NCBI GenBank assembly: GCA_051647535.1
Contig: JBOFEA010000004.1
Location: forward strand, 124,001-188,000
From: Brevinema_A sp051647535
GTDB lineage: Bacteria; Spirochaetota; Brevinematia; Brevinematales; Brevinemataceae
Direction of reading: 5' to 3'
DNA: 64,000 nt
Position 1 is the first letter of the stretch. Every line of letters begins with the position of its first letter. The notes below the pieces were generated by a model. The model was given only the letters and a program-made list of their open reading frames with translations, did no database searches and was not told the origin of the DNA. Positions 17,354 to 26,706 of the stretch are shown here, piece after piece. Both the position numbers and the translations under genes were made by a program.

Positions 17354-18410
17354 ATTCTTCGTTATTTATTAATAATTCGTGTAAATCTTCTTCGCTGAAG
17401 GTGCTGATATGATCATGCAACTGAATTGCTCTTCTTGATCCAAAAATTCCCGGTTTTGCTTTAAACTTAATATTCCGTCCTATGTAAACTTGCACATCAT
17501 CATTCACATTAGTATCAAAACGAATTACATCGCCTTCTTTTAAGGTACTGACTTCTGCAAAAGATAATGTTGTATCTGCCAGTTGTGCTATAACTGTTAA
17601 TTCAATATCGTTCAACTGCTGTTTGATAAAATTAATATGTTCAGTAGAAATATGTTTATTAACAGCTGCGTACCAATACTGAGCTGATAATTTTCCAATA
17701 ATTGGTTCTATTGTAATGTAAGGAATACAAAAGTTAACCATTCCTTCAACATCACCAATTTTCGTATCGAACGTTGTTAAAATAACCATACTGTTTGGAG
17801 GAACGATTCCGACAAACTGAGGATTAGTTTCGATGTTTCCCAATCTTGGACGAAGATCGGTCATATTAGACCAAGATTCCCTAAGATTCCCAAGCAACCG
17901 TACTAAAATTCCTTCTATAACAGAAATTTCAATATCAGTTAATTCTCTATTTGTCTTTAAAGTTTCGCCTTTTCCGCCAAATAATCGATCAATAATAGAA
18001 AATGTAATCGCAGGATCGATTTCTATAACCGCACTGCCTTTTAAGGGATCCATATTGACAATCCCCAAGGTAGTAGGAGATGGAATCGATCTGGTAAACT
18101 CTTCATAAGTCAACTGGTCAACAGAAACCACATGCACCTGTACTAAGGAACGAAGTTGTGCAGCTAATGAAGTTGTTGTTAGACGAGCAAAAGTTTCATG
18201 AATCATCTGCAACGTTCTAACCTGATCTTTTGAAAATTTATCAGGTCGGCGAAAATCATATACCTTAAGACGTTTTTTATTACTTCCGGCAAAATGTTTG
18301 TCATCATGATGAGACAGACGTGAAGTATCTTCTTCTTGTGCAGCAATAGGAGTACTGGATACAGCAGTTAGAAGCGCATCTATTTCTTCTTGAGATAAAA
18401 TTTCTGTCAT
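17352..18410 (-). CDS. fliM: flagellar motor switch protein FliM
   Basis: FliM is the C-ring switch protein that binds phosphorylated CheY. The CheY-binding peptide LSQEEIDALL is at residues 5-14. The middle domain has VYDFRRPDKFSKDQVRTL, the family signature SLVQVHVVSVDQLTYEEF, and IEIDPAITFSIIDRLFGGKG. The C-terminal SpoA-like domain has LKEGDVIRFD. At 352 residues it is full length. GAGG lies 5 nt before ATG 18410, and fliL is 29 bp upstream on the same strand, the usual fliL-fliM order. Confidence 0.97.
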   Translation of the reverse strand: MTEILSQEEIDALLTAVSSTPIAAQEEDTSRLSHHDDKHFAGSNKKRLKVYDFRRPDKFSKDQVRTLQMIHETFARLTTTSLAAQLRSLVQVHVVSVDQLTYEEFTRSIPSPTTLGIVNMDPLKGSAVIEIDPAITFSIIDRLFGGKGETLKTNRELTDIEISVIEGILVRLLGNLRESWSNMTDLRPRLGNIETNPQFVGIVPPNSMVILTTFDTKIGDVEGMVNFCIPYITIEPIIGKLSAQYWYAAVNKHISTEHINFIKQQLNDIELTVIAQLADTTLSFAEVSTLKEGDVIRFDTNVNDDVQVYIGRNIKFKAKPGIFGSRRAIQLHDHISTFSEEDLHELLINNEE

Positions 18411-18439
18411 ACTTTCCTCAAACTTTTACCCGACAGCTA

Positions 18440-18976
18440 TTAAGAAATTGTAAATTCTGTATAATAAACAGCATCAACTTCACCATGAATTAAGATACTA
18501 TTAATTGTTCGACGTATTTCTTCTTTCAACTGTTCTTTTTCTAAAAATTCATCTATTTGATTTTTTTCTTTGGAGTTTACTAAATTTAAAACAATATCTC
18601 TAATTTGCGTTTTGCGGGCAACCAATTCATTATATAAATTTTTGTTTTCTTGGTTATAACCTAATGACAACACGATTCTAACAAAATGGTTAACATCCAA
18701 ATCAGCAGTATTAATACGAAATTCTCCCAAATCATAATAAGATAACGGAGCTGGTTTAGGCTGTAATTGAATAGCAATTACATCATCTTTACGTTCTTTG
18801 GAAATATCGCTTTTAAAAAATAAAAACATTACTGCTATAGAAATTAATACAGACACAATAATCGGAATCAAATAACCAAGAAATTTTTCTAATATCTTTG
18901 CTAAAGGATGAGACGCTGCACTACCGGATAACTCGCTACCGGGACTATTTTCATTATCTACATTTTCTTCAGGCAT
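18440..18976 (-). CDS. fliL: flagellar basal body-associated protein FliL
   Basis: 178 residues: a short charged cytoplasmic tail, one membrane helix (about 32-54, FLGYLIPIIVSVLISIAVMFL) and a periplasmic FliL domain (YYDLGEFRINTADLDVNHFVRIVLSLGY then RDIVLNLVNSKEKNQID and a final YTEFTIS). FliL surrounds the stator units and supports torque. AAGGAG lies 6 nt before ATG 18976. It is cotranscribed with fliM. Confidence 0.95.
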   Translation of the reverse strand: MPEENVDNENSPGSELSGSAASHPLAKILEKFLGYLIPIIVSVLISIAVMFLFFKSDISKERKDDVIAIQLQPKPAPLSYYDLGEFRINTADLDVNHFVRIVLSLGYNQENKNLYNELVARKTQIRDIVLNLVNSKEKNQIDEFLEKEQLKEEIRRTINSILIHGEVDAVYYTEFTIS

Positions 18977-19066
18977 TACCGTCTCCTTATATTATAAAAT
19001 ATAACACTTCCCTTGATAGTTTAATAAAATTAAGAAAAAAATGCAAATTAACGCATTCCACATATA

Positions 19067-20785
19067 TTAAGACAATCTTTCCAATTCTTGTTCAGAAAAC
19101 TGTATTAATTCTTTTATATATTTTTGAGAAAAATTTAAAGATACTCCGGCTGTTTGATACAGTGCTGACAACGGATAATGATAACCCAAATTGAGGAATT
19201 TTTTGTACATACAAAGTGTATTATCAGGATCCTGCTGATAATTTTTGTAAATTCCCAACGCGCCTAATTGAGCAATACCGTATTCTATATAATAAAAAGG
19301 AATTTCAAAAATATGAAGCTGAAACATCCATTGAACTGCTTTAACTTGCTCCAATCCTTTCCAATCAATACCTGCAGCATCAGAAAATCGAGTCATTAAT
19401 TCCAAAAATGCCTGTTCGCGTTTTTCAGCAGTATCGCATTTGGTATAAATTTCGTGTTGAAATCTGTCTACAATAATATCCCAAGGAAAAAATCTTACTG
19501 CACCTTCAATTTGATCATACTTGGCTTTTTTCAAATCAGATCCTTGATAAAATTCATTCCAATACGGCATAGTAATCATTTCCATACCCATAGATGCCAG
19601 TTCAGCAGCTTCCATAGGAAGTCCCAGCAAACTGGTATAAGAAAGATCTGATTGGGCAAATTCGTGCATTGCATGACCGGTTTCATGAACCAGCGTAGTA
19701 AGATCGCTATGCAGTCCGACAGCATTCATAAAAATAAAAGATGCACCATATTTTGCTAACGGATAAGAATAACCGCCGGGAGCCTTATTTTTTCGATTAA
19801 ACAAATCCAATAACTCCGTTTTCTGCATAGATTCGATATTATCACCAAACAGTGGATCAGTTTTGTGCATCATGGTAATATGTTTGGGAAGAAGATCTTC
19901 TGCATTCTCAACAGGACGAAGAATCACTCCATCAAGTTCTACCGATAAATCCCAAGGCCTGAGTGATTCGACGCCTAAGCTTTGTTTTCTTTGATTATTA
20001 AGTTTTTTGACTAAAGGAAGTACTTCCGATTCAACAGATTCATGAAATTCATATACATCAGCAATACTATAAGAAAATCGTCCTTTAGCTTGATGCATAT
20101 AATCCCTATAGTTTTCAAACCCGGCATTAGAGGCAATTTTTTGACGAAGTACATACATTTTATCAAACAATTCATTCAAGACATCTTTCTGCTTAAGAAG
20201 AACTTCACTTTTTACTTTCCAAGCTTTTTCTCTAAGATCTCTATTTTTATCCTTCAAATAAACAGCCATTTCAGGAAGAGTATGTTCCTTACCTTCAAAC
20301 TGAACAGTCAATCCTCCGATAATTGCACGATATTGAACAGACAATTCGGATTCCTGAATCAGCAAAGGTATATTTTCTTCTCTAAAGAGATCACAATCAT
20401 TTTGAAGAATTTGGCGGAGTAGATAACCTGTTTCTCCATGAGCATCAACCCAATGATCAACAGCAGGTGATTGAAGAATTTTTTTCTTAAACGAAAAATC
20501 TTTCGATGCATAGTACGAAACAATATTTTCTTGAAATGCTTGATAATCTTCAGAAGCTTTGTTATCAGCTGTATTCCGAGTCATTTGAATATAAATTTCA
20601 GCACCTTTATCAGCTATTTTTTTTGCCAGACTGTCTATCTTGTTCAAAAATAAGTCCAACTCTTCAACAGTATTACATGTTTCTGATTCTAGGAGTTCCG
20701 ACCAGTTTTTAAGAAGCGTCAAATCATAAGGATTGATTTCACCATGAAAAAAAGGTGATTCCTTTATAGGTATAATTTTCGACAT
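19067..20785 (-). CDS. pepF: M3 family oligoendopeptidase F
   Basis: A 572-residue cytoplasmic zinc peptidase of the thimet/oligopeptidase family that cleaves short peptides. The zinc motif HETGH is at residues 367-371, followed by the third-ligand region GLPMEAAELASMGMEM. The helical N-terminal lid and the C-terminal tyrosine-rich tail (FYYIEYGIAQLGALGIYKNYQQDP) match the PepF clan. AAGGA precedes ATG 20785. It lies about 85 bp downstream of valS on the same strand, possibly in one transcript. Confidence 0.93.
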   Translation of the reverse strand: MSKIIPIKESPFFHGEINPYDLTLLKNWSELLESETCNTVEELDLFLNKIDSLAKKIADKGAEIYIQMTRNTADNKASEDYQAFQENIVSYYASKDFSFKKKILQSPAVDHWVDAHGETGYLLRQILQNDCDLFREENIPLLIQESELSVQYRAIIGGLTVQFEGKEHTLPEMAVYLKDKNRDLREKAWKVKSEVLLKQKDVLNELFDKMYVLRQKIASNAGFENYRDYMHQAKGRFSYSIADVYEFHESVESEVLPLVKKLNNQRKQSLGVESLRPWDLSVELDGVILRPVENAEDLLPKHITMMHKTDPLFGDNIESMQKTELLDLFNRKNKAPGGYSYPLAKYGASFIFMNAVGLHSDLTTLVHETGHAMHEFAQSDLSYTSLLGLPMEAAELASMGMEMITMPYWNEFYQGSDLKKAKYDQIEGAVRFFPWDIIVDRFQHEIYTKCDTAEKREQAFLELMTRFSDAAGIDWKGLEQVKAVQWMFQLHIFEIPFYYIEYGIAQLGALGIYKNYQQDPDNTLCMYKKFLNLGYHYPLSALYQTAGVSLNFSQKYIKELIQFSEQELERLS

Positions 20786-20870
20786 AATTATTTCCTTAAT
20801 ATTTTTAAATACCGTACGCCGAGTACTCTCACAATAATCCTTTGGACATTTGATTGTTCTCAGAACACGT

Positions 20871-23510
20871 TTAATCTTTATATATGTTTAAAGAAGATTG
20901 ATTTTTGCTTAGTTCTTCTTCAATTTCAGCAAGTTTTTCTTTTTCTTTTTGAATAACCGAATCAGGAGCTTTTTCCAAAAATTGAGGGTTATTTAATTTA
21001 TTGCTGATCGATTGTGCAGCTCTTTCCAATCGTTGAATTTCTTTAGACAAGCGTTCGATTTCTTTATCCTTATCAATAATTCCTTCTAAGTTTACAAAAA
21101 CCTGAAAATCAAATTCTGTTCCTACCGATTCGCTTTGACGTGGTTCTCGATTTTCGGAAGAAATGTCTATCCGTGATAATTTGGCAAGCTTGCTTACAAC
21201 AGGTGCATTTTTTTCAAAAAATATTCTCAGTTCTTTATTAACCAAAATTTCCACTGAAGGCTCTGCCGAAACAGGAACATTACTCTGTGCCCGAATTTCA
21301 CGAATGATATACAGCGATTGCTCCAAACGCTCCATATAACGATTTTCTTCTTCAAAACATTCCTTCGCTTCAAATTTTGGATATTCTTCAAAACAAATAT
21401 GTTGACTGCCAAAAATTTCTCTAAATAATTTTTCAGTAATAAACGGCATAACAGGATGAAGCATTTTGAGAATTTTTTTGAGCATGATCAATCCAAATGT
21501 TAACTTACGAATACGTTCCGTTTTGTCTTCACCGGCAAGTGCATACTTAGAACTTTCAATAAACCGATCACAGAAATCACCCCAGATAAAATCGTAAATC
21601 TCCCGTGCTACATCATTAATTCGGAATTTATCAAAATGATCACGTATTTGCTGAATAGTGAAATTAAACCGCGTCAGTATGCTTTTATCAAAATCATCTA
21701 ATTCCAATTCGATATTATCTGTATTAATAGTATTAATATCTAAATTATTATTTTCTATGTGCATTTGGATAAAGCGTGCTGCATTCCATATTTTATTGGC
21801 AAAACGCCTGCCCAAATCCACTTTTTCGGAAGAATAAAGAATGTCATTGCCCAAAGGTGCCAATCTGATAATCGAAAACCGAAGAGCATCAGCTCCATAC
21901 TGTTCCATCACATCCATCGGATCAGGAGAATTTCCTAATGATTTACTCATTTTTCTTCCCAAATCATCACGAATAATACCGGTAAAATAAACATTTCTAA
22001 AAGGAATTTCTTTATGAAAATGCTGTGCCGCCATAATCATCCGAGCTACCCAGAAAAAAATAATGTCAGGACCAGTCACCAAGGTATCAGTAGGATGATA
22101 GTAAGAAATCTCTCGAGGATCTTTGTGTACAGCATAGGACCAAAGCCAAGAACTCGCCCACGTATCCAATACCGATTCATCCTGCCGGATACCACTACCA
22201 CATTTGGGACATGTTGAAATTTCTTCTACAGAAGCATCAAGAAAATCACATGATCCGCAATTGTATACAGGGATTCGATGTCCCCACCATAACTGTCTGG
22301 AAATACACCAGTCTTTAATATTATCCAACCAGAAAAAATATGTTTTTTTCCAATGAGAAGGATAAAATTTTATTTGTTCTTGGTCAACAACTTGACGTGC
22401 AGGTTCGGCAAGAGTTTTCATCGACATAAACCACTGTTCTGAAATCATAAACTCTATCGGAACCTTCCCACGTTGTGAATATCCCACTTTATGCTGATGA
22501 GCTTCCACACCGGCAAGAAGACCTAATTTTTGCATTTCGGCAACAACAGATGTACGTGCTTCAAATCGATCTAATCCTATAAACATTTCAGGTACATTAT
22601 CAGCCATTGTTCCTTGTTCTGTCATTACTATAGGCATTTCAAGCTTATGACGTATACCAATTTGATAGTCGTTAGGATCATGAGCAGGAGTCACCTTTAC
22701 CGCACCCGTACCAAATTCACGATCAACATATTCATCAGCAATAATAGGAATCTCTTTGTTGACAAAAGGCAATACTACATATTTGCCAATCAAGTGCTTA
22801 TAACGGACGTCTTCAGGATGAACCATCACCGCTGAATCTCCAAACATTGTTTCCGGTCTGGTTGTTGCAATAGTAATTGTTTCTTTGGAATCCTTAATAG
22901 GATAAGAAAATTTCCACAATGATCCTGCTTCTTCAATATGTTCCACTTCTTCATCCGAAATAGCAGAACGCGAAACAGGACACCAATTCACCATACGCAT
23001 CCCTTTATATATTAACCCTTGATGATACAATTCGACAAATGCTTTTAAAACTTCTACCGAATATTCTTTGTCCATGGTAAAGCGTTCTCTTGACCAATCA
23101 CAGGAAACTCCCAGCCGCTTTAATTGAGTAGTAATAATACCACCATAACGTTCTTTCCATTCCATTGCATATTCTAAAAATTTCTCCCGTCCCACTGTAC
23201 GCTTGTCAATATGTTGTTCGGAAAGCCAAGAGGTGACTTTGGACTCCGTAGCAATCGACGCATGGTCCAATCCCGGAATCCAACACGCCTCAAAACCATC
23301 CATTCTCTTAAAACGAATCAATACATCTTGGATTGTGTTATTCAAAATATGACCCATATGCAACATGCCCGTCACATTAGGAGGAGGCATAACAATAGTA
23401 TATGGAGTTTTGTTGGGATCAACAACAGAATGAAATCGGCATTCTGCTATATCTTCTTGAACAAGAACCGGTTCAAAATTATTTGGCTGGTATTCCGGCA
23501 GTTTAGACAC
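20871..23510 (-). CDS. valS: valyl-tRNA synthetase
   Basis: Class I synthetase charging tRNA-Val. PPPNVTGMLHMGH gives the HIGH-type signature (HMGH 51-54) and KMSKS starts at residue 520. A zinc-ribbon-like pair of CxxC motifs (CGSC, CPKC) precedes QDESVLDTWASSWLW. The C-terminal coiled-coil arm (EIERLSKEIQRLER) is present. The longest frame starts with TTG at 23525, but that TTG lies within the ribosome site itself: GAGGAGG followed by 6 nt and then GTG at 23510. The GTG start gives about 879 residues. No T-box was seen in the upstream region. Confidence 0.97.
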   Translation of the reverse strand: MSKLPEYQPNNFEPVLVQEDIAECRFHSVVDPNKTPYTIVMPPPNVTGMLHMGHILNNTIQDVLIRFKRMDGFEACWIPGLDHASIATESKVTSWLSEQHIDKRTVGREKFLEYAMEWKERYGGIITTQLKRLGVSCDWSRERFTMDKEYSVEVLKAFVELYHQGLIYKGMRMVNWCPVSRSAISDEEVEHIEEAGSLWKFSYPIKDSKETITIATTRPETMFGDSAVMVHPEDVRYKHLIGKYVVLPFVNKEIPIIADEYVDREFGTGAVKVTPAHDPNDYQIGIRHKLEMPIVMTEQGTMADNVPEMFIGLDRFEARTSVVAEMQKLGLLAGVEAHQHKVGYSQRGKVPIEFMISEQWFMSMKTLAEPARQVVDQEQIKFYPSHWKKTYFFWLDNIKDWCISRQLWWGHRIPVYNCGSCDFLDASVEEISTCPKCGSGIRQDESVLDTWASSWLWSYAVHKDPREISYYHPTDTLVTGPDIIFFWVARMIMAAQHFHKEIPFRNVYFTGIIRDDLGRKMSKSLGNSPDPMDVMEQYGADALRFSIIRLAPLGNDILYSSEKVDLGRRFANKIWNAARFIQMHIENNNLDINTINTDNIELELDDFDKSILTRFNFTIQQIRDHFDKFRINDVAREIYDFIWGDFCDRFIESSKYALAGEDKTERIRKLTFGLIMLKKILKMLHPVMPFITEKLFREIFGSQHICFEEYPKFEAKECFEEENRYMERLEQSLYIIREIRAQSNVPVSAEPSVEILVNKELRIFFEKNAPVVSKLAKLSRIDISSENREPRQSESVGTEFDFQVFVNLEGIIDKDKEIERLSKEIQRLERAAQSISNKLNNPQFLEKAPDSVIQKEKEKLAEIEEELSKNQSSLNIYKD

Positions 23511-23662
23511 ATTAAGCCTCCTCAAAACATTAACAATGCATTATATATTATAGATTTCAAATATCTTATTGTCAAGTAAATTCCGTCTCAACACATCTTG
23601 AATATATTAATTTCATTAATTTGATATTGTATAAATAATTTCAATGATTTTATTCATAACCA

Positions 23663-23692
23663 TTGACATATATATGAAATATATAATATAAT
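23663..23692 (+). promoter_or_regulatory. perfect consensus sigma-70 promoter
   Basis: TTGACA (23663-23668) and TATAAT (23687-23692) with an 18-nt spacer. It is the only promoter in the window with both hexamers perfect, yet no ORF begins for nearly 300 nt. Confidence 0.8.
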
Positions 23693-23698
23693 TCTAAT

Positions 23699-23930
23699 GC
23701 CGATTATATTGCTTTATGATTGTTCTTTCATACATTTAGACTATTACTATATCTACCGGATCGAATAGTATTAATTCGCCTGCAGCGGTTTGTACGTTCT
23801 TCGGTAGGTATGAAAAATCAACCAAGCAATGAAGGTCGGCACGTATATCCCTGCAGGCTTTTTATACCCTCAATGCCTCCCAAATCACAAAAAAGTCTCA
23901 GGATACCTTTTTCATAAGAGTTTGATTATT
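23699..23930 (+). ncRNA. candidate structured small RNA of unknown family
   Basis: Transcription from the consensus promoter would start near 23699. GCCTGCAG (23778-23785) pairs exactly with CTGCAGGC (23851-23858) and encloses a further stem (GTACGT 23792-23797 with ACGTAT 23841-23846) and a CTTC/GAAG stem, making an 81-nt irregular hairpin. A competing fold pairs CTACCG (23753-23758) with CGGTAG (23802-23807) and TTTCATAC (23726-23733) with GTATGAAA (23808-23815). A weak outer stem (23712-23722 with 23881-23895) is possible. An AAAAAG/CTTTTT hairpin near 23890-23912 could end it. The long apical stem with an open middle is loosely like 6S RNA, but no conserved element proves that. It could instead be an accB leader. 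Confidence 0.42.
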
Positions 23931-23950
23931 TTTAAATAATTAATTATAAT
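23922..23950 (+). promoter_or_regulatory. sigma-70 promoter for accB
   Basis: TTGATT (23922-23927), a 17-nt spacer and TATAAT (23945-23950), 35 nt before the accB start. A second TATAAT follows at about 23957. Confidence 0.7.
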
Positions 23951-23984
23951 ATTGCATATAATACTTATCAATACTGGAGTACAT

Positions 23985-24467
23985 ATGAAAAAACTTCTTG
24001 GTATCTCTTTAGACACCTGGCTGGAACTTAAAACCCTTTTTGAATCCTCAGATATACAAGGATTAACATTCGGACACGAAAAATTGACCATTTCTCTTAA
24101 ACGTAAATCCAACACCACTCTCGTACCTATGCCAATATCCTATTCTTCAACACCAATAACTGAAATCAAACAACCTGCTCTCTCTCCTGCTCCTCCTCAA
24201 AAAGATAATTATGATGACACAAATAAATACACAAAAATAATTTCTCCTATTATGGGTACTTTTTATTCCAGTGCATCTCCTGATGCTGCTGCTTTTGTAC
24301 AAATAAACTCTCAAATTTCTGAAGGTTCTACCGTGTGTATTGTCGAAGCAATGAAAATTTACAACGAGATTAAATCTCCCGTTTCCGGTAAAATTATCGC
24401 TGTATTAAAACAAAAAGGTGATACAGTAAATATTGATGATGAATTGTTTGTTATCGAAAAATCGTAA
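23985..24467 (+). CDS. accB: biotin carboxyl carrier protein of acetyl-CoA carboxylase
   Basis: AccB carries the biotin that shuttles CO2 during malonyl-CoA formation for fatty-acid synthesis. The N-terminal domain is short and basic, a proline-rich linker (residues about 48-72) follows, and the biotinyl domain ends the protein with the EAMKIYNEIK motif; K124 is the biotinylated lysine. The start was moved from 23952 to ATG 23985 because GGAG lies 5 nt before it and MKKLLGISL is a normal beginning. accC is not adjacent; hemW follows after 17 bp. Confidence 0.95.
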   Translation: MKKLLGISLDTWLELKTLFESSDIQGLTFGHEKLTISLKRKSNTTLVPMPISYSSTPITEIKQPALSPAPPQKDNYDDTNKYTKIISPIMGTFYSSASPDAAAFVQINSQISEGSTVCIVEAMKIYNEIKSPVSGKIIAVLKQKGDTVNIDDELFVIEKS

Positions 24468-24484
24468 ATAACTTTTATCCAACT

Positions 24485-25630
24485 ATGATAACAAGAACCT
24501 ATCTTCATTATCCCTTTTGCTCAACTATGTGCCATTACTGTAATTTTACCGCCGGTGTGTCTCCTAAAGCCGAATTAATGAATCATTATTTTAAAGCTCT
24601 AATAAAAGAAATTAATTATTATAAAGAACGATTTGATTTCTCAACAATTACCAAAGATTCTCTGTATATTGGAGGAGGAACACCTTCGTTAATGCCGATT
24701 GAACATTTGGAAAACATCTTAAATCAGTTTACTATCTCAAGCGGTACAGAAATTACTTTGGAAATTAATCCGGAAACAGTAACCAAAGAAAAAGCATCTC
24801 TTTGGAAACAATTAGGTATTAATCGGGTTTCTTTAGGCTGGCAATCTATGAATTCTCAAATATTAACATTTTTGGGAAGATCCGGCAGTGAAATCCACAA
24901 TATACAAGCATTTGAAATTTTAAGAAATACAGGGTTTGATAATATTTCCGTTGATAGAATCTTGTCCGTGACCGGTGATACCGATAAAGATTTTTTTTCA
25001 GCTTTATTGGAATATACACCAGATCATATATCAACATACCAACTTTCAATAGAAAATCAAACCGTACTCAAATACTGGACTCAAACCAATAAATATCTGC
25101 CTGTTCCCGATGAGAAAGCCTTAGAAATAGAACAACAAACTGAAAAATTTCTTTCATCAATCGGATTTGAAAGATATGAAACATCGAATTACCATAGAAA
25201 TAACAAATTAGGAAGTCATAATTTAGGTTATTGGAGTTATGACTATTGGCTGGGTCTAGGTGCAGGAGCTTCAGGGTTTTTACCCGGATTAGAGGCAGGA
25301 TTGCGTTATCAAAATCATAATGTATTCAAACATTATTTAGATAATCCTTGCTCTCCTTTAGAAACTGAAACTATTTCTTTTCCAATGGCTGTACGTGAAG
25401 CTCTTATGCTCGGCATCCGAAAACGAAATGGTATTAATAAACAAGCCTTCGAACAAAAACTTAACATTCAATGGAAACAAATTTTTAACAAACCTTGTTC
25501 TCCGGAATTTTTTGAAGAATCAGACCATGCATTAATTCTCAAACACCATATGATCCCTTTTACCAATCCTGCAATATTATCTTTGTGGAATAATTTGGTT
25601 TTTGACTATCAGGCATTTATAAATATTTAA
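24485..25630 (+). CDS. hemW: radical SAM heme chaperone HemW-like protein
   Basis: The radical SAM cluster motif C12-x3-C16-x2-C19 (FCSTMCHYCNF) is followed by YIGGGTPSLMP, ITLEINPETV, RVSLGWQSMN and ISTYQLSIE. These match the HemW/oxygen-independent coproporphyrinogen oxidase-like family; HemW binds heme and passes it to acceptor proteins. The C-terminal HemN-like domain (MAVREALMLGIRKRNGINKQAFEQ) is present. At 381 residues it is the HemW size, shorter than true HemN. The ribosome site is weak; it probably relies on coupling to accB. Confidence 0.9.
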   Translation: MITRTYLHYPFCSTMCHYCNFTAGVSPKAELMNHYFKALIKEINYYKERFDFSTITKDSLYIGGGTPSLMPIEHLENILNQFTISSGTEITLEINPETVTKEKASLWKQLGINRVSLGWQSMNSQILTFLGRSGSEIHNIQAFEILRNTGFDNISVDRILSVTGDTDKDFFSALLEYTPDHISTYQLSIENQTVLKYWTQTNKYLPVPDEKALEIEQQTEKFLSSIGFERYETSNYHRNNKLGSHNLGYWSYDYWLGLGAGASGFLPGLEAGLRYQNHNVFKHYLDNPCSPLETETISFPMAVREALMLGIRKRNGINKQAFEQKLNIQWKQIFNKPCSPEFFEESDHALILKHHMIPFTNPAILSLWNNLVFDYQAFINI

Positions 25631-25646
25631 TTTTGAGAGGGAATTT

Positions 25647-26363
25647 ATGAAAAATATCAATTCCACACCTGTGATTATCGGAATAAGTACCATTATTGGA
25701 TTATCAATTCTAGGATTCAGTATATCCAATGCTATTATCAAATTTAAAACATTTGATAGAAGTGTCACCGTCAAAGGTTTATCAGAGAGATTTTGTCAAG
25801 CCAATTTAGCAAACTGGACTATTTCTTTTTCTTCTACAGCTAATGATTTGGTTCAAATATACAATAATGTTAATAAAAATATTAACGAAATTATGTCTTT
25901 TCTTTCAAATTCAGGGATCCAAGAAAATTGTATTATTATTCCTCCAAACTTTTTAACAGACAAATTTACATTATCATATGGAGCAGCAGACGGGTTGCAG
26001 TTCCGATATGTTGCAAAACAAAATATTTTGGTATCTTCCACTAATATAACCCTTATACAAAAATTACAAACCGAACTACCGAATTTGGGCAAAAAAGGAA
26101 TTGTATTTTCCGGAAACGAATATGTATCTCCCGTTAATTACGTATTTACCAATCTTAACGCTGTGAAACCTGAAATGGTAATGGAAGCTACTCAAAATGC
26201 CCGTGAAGTTGCATTAAAATTTGCAGAAGATTCCAAAAGCAAATTAGGTAAAATAAAAAACGCCTCGCAAGGACAATTCATTATTCAAGATTCAGATCAA
26301 AGTTCACCGCATATAAAATTGATACGTGTTGTTTCTACAGTAGAATATTATTTACGAGACTAA
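25647..26363 (+). CDS. SIMPL domain-containing protein (DUF541)
   Basis: 238 residues with an N-terminal membrane anchor (VIIGISTIIGLSILGFSISNAI) and the SIMPL layout: FDRSVTVKGLSERFCQANLANWTISF at the start of the domain, then QFRYVAKQNILVSSTN, and MEATQNAREVALKFAEDSKSKLGKIKNASQG near the end. SIMPL proteins are periplasmic or membrane-bound and their biochemical role is poorly understood. GAGAGGG lies 5 nt before ATG 25647. It is 16 bp after hemW on the same strand. Confidence 0.87.
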   Translation: MKNINSTPVIIGISTIIGLSILGFSISNAIIKFKTFDRSVTVKGLSERFCQANLANWTISFSSTANDLVQIYNNVNKNINEIMSFLSNSGIQENCIIIPPNFLTDKFTLSYGAADGLQFRYVAKQNILVSSTNITLIQKLQTELPNLGKKGIVFSGNEYVSPVNYVFTNLNAVKPEMVMEATQNAREVALKFAEDSKSKLGKIKNASQGQFIIQDSDQSSPHIKLIRVVSTVEYYLRD

Positions 26364-26379
26364 TTATTAAGGAGTAGTT

Positions 26380-26706
26380 ATGATTACTATAACAGATTAC
26401 AATCGCCAAATTATAAGAGAATTTACAAACAGCCAATTTGCATCACATATTCAAATGATCGAAGATATAAAATCCGAAAATGATTTCGGTACTACAGGTA
26501 TTAACATTATTATCGAAAATTATCTCCATCTTGTACGTCAAATGGAGACAGAATTTAAAAATAACCAAAAAAAGGAATTTTCTTTTTCTCGAGAACAAGT
26601 TGTTTTGTATGATATAATAGTAGAATTAGCGAGATTGTGTTATAAACATTCTTATCACACAATCTCTCAAAACGATTGGGAAAATGAATTTGATGAAAGA
26701 GCTTAA
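26380..26706 (+). CDS. small unrecognised cytoplasmic protein
   Basis: 108 residues, no signal or membrane segment, mostly helical by appearance (IIIENYLHLVRQMETEFKNNQKKEF and VVLYDIIVELARLCYKHSYH). AAGGAG lies 5 nt before ATG 26380, 16 bp after the SIMPL gene, so it is the last gene of the accB-hemW-SIMPL run. Its stop overlaps that of the convergent M15 peptidase gene within a TTAA. Function unknown. Confidence 0.65.
   Translation: MITITDYNRQIIREFTNSQFASHIQMIEDIKSENDFGTTGINIIIENYLHLVRQMETEFKNNQKKEFSFSREQVVLYDIIVELARLCYKHSYHTISQNDWENEFDERA

Larger units (their letters stand above)
23511..23984. other. 474-bp gene-free region with two plus-strand promoters and a foldable segment
   Basis: No protein gene is credible here. 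The stretch contains a perfect consensus promoter (23663-23692), about 230 nt of sequence with several strong inverted repeats (23699-23930), and a second promoter directly before accB (23922-23950). It matches no RNA family that I recognise: no tRNA fold, no SRP tetraloop signature, no RNase P or tmRNA core. Confidence 0.7.

Noticed and set aside
18977..19066. Flagellar (sigma-28) promoter upstream of fliL
   Set aside because: No TAAA-N15-GCCGATAA-like match was found; only generic AT-rich sequence.
20855..20867. TGTTCT-G-AGAACA palindrome between pepF and valS
   Set aside because: Exact but only 6-bp arms, directly after the valS stop; no promoter could be placed against it, so it is not offered as an operator.
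23778..23858. SRP (4.5S) RNA as the identity of the 81-nt hairpin
   Set aside because: The length would suit, but the conserved GGTCAGG and GGAA-loop elements of helix 8 are absent.
23511..23920. T-box or other leader for valS on the minus strand
   Set aside because: No T-box core sequence, specifier loop or terminator/antiterminator pair could be read, and the strong promoter points the other way.
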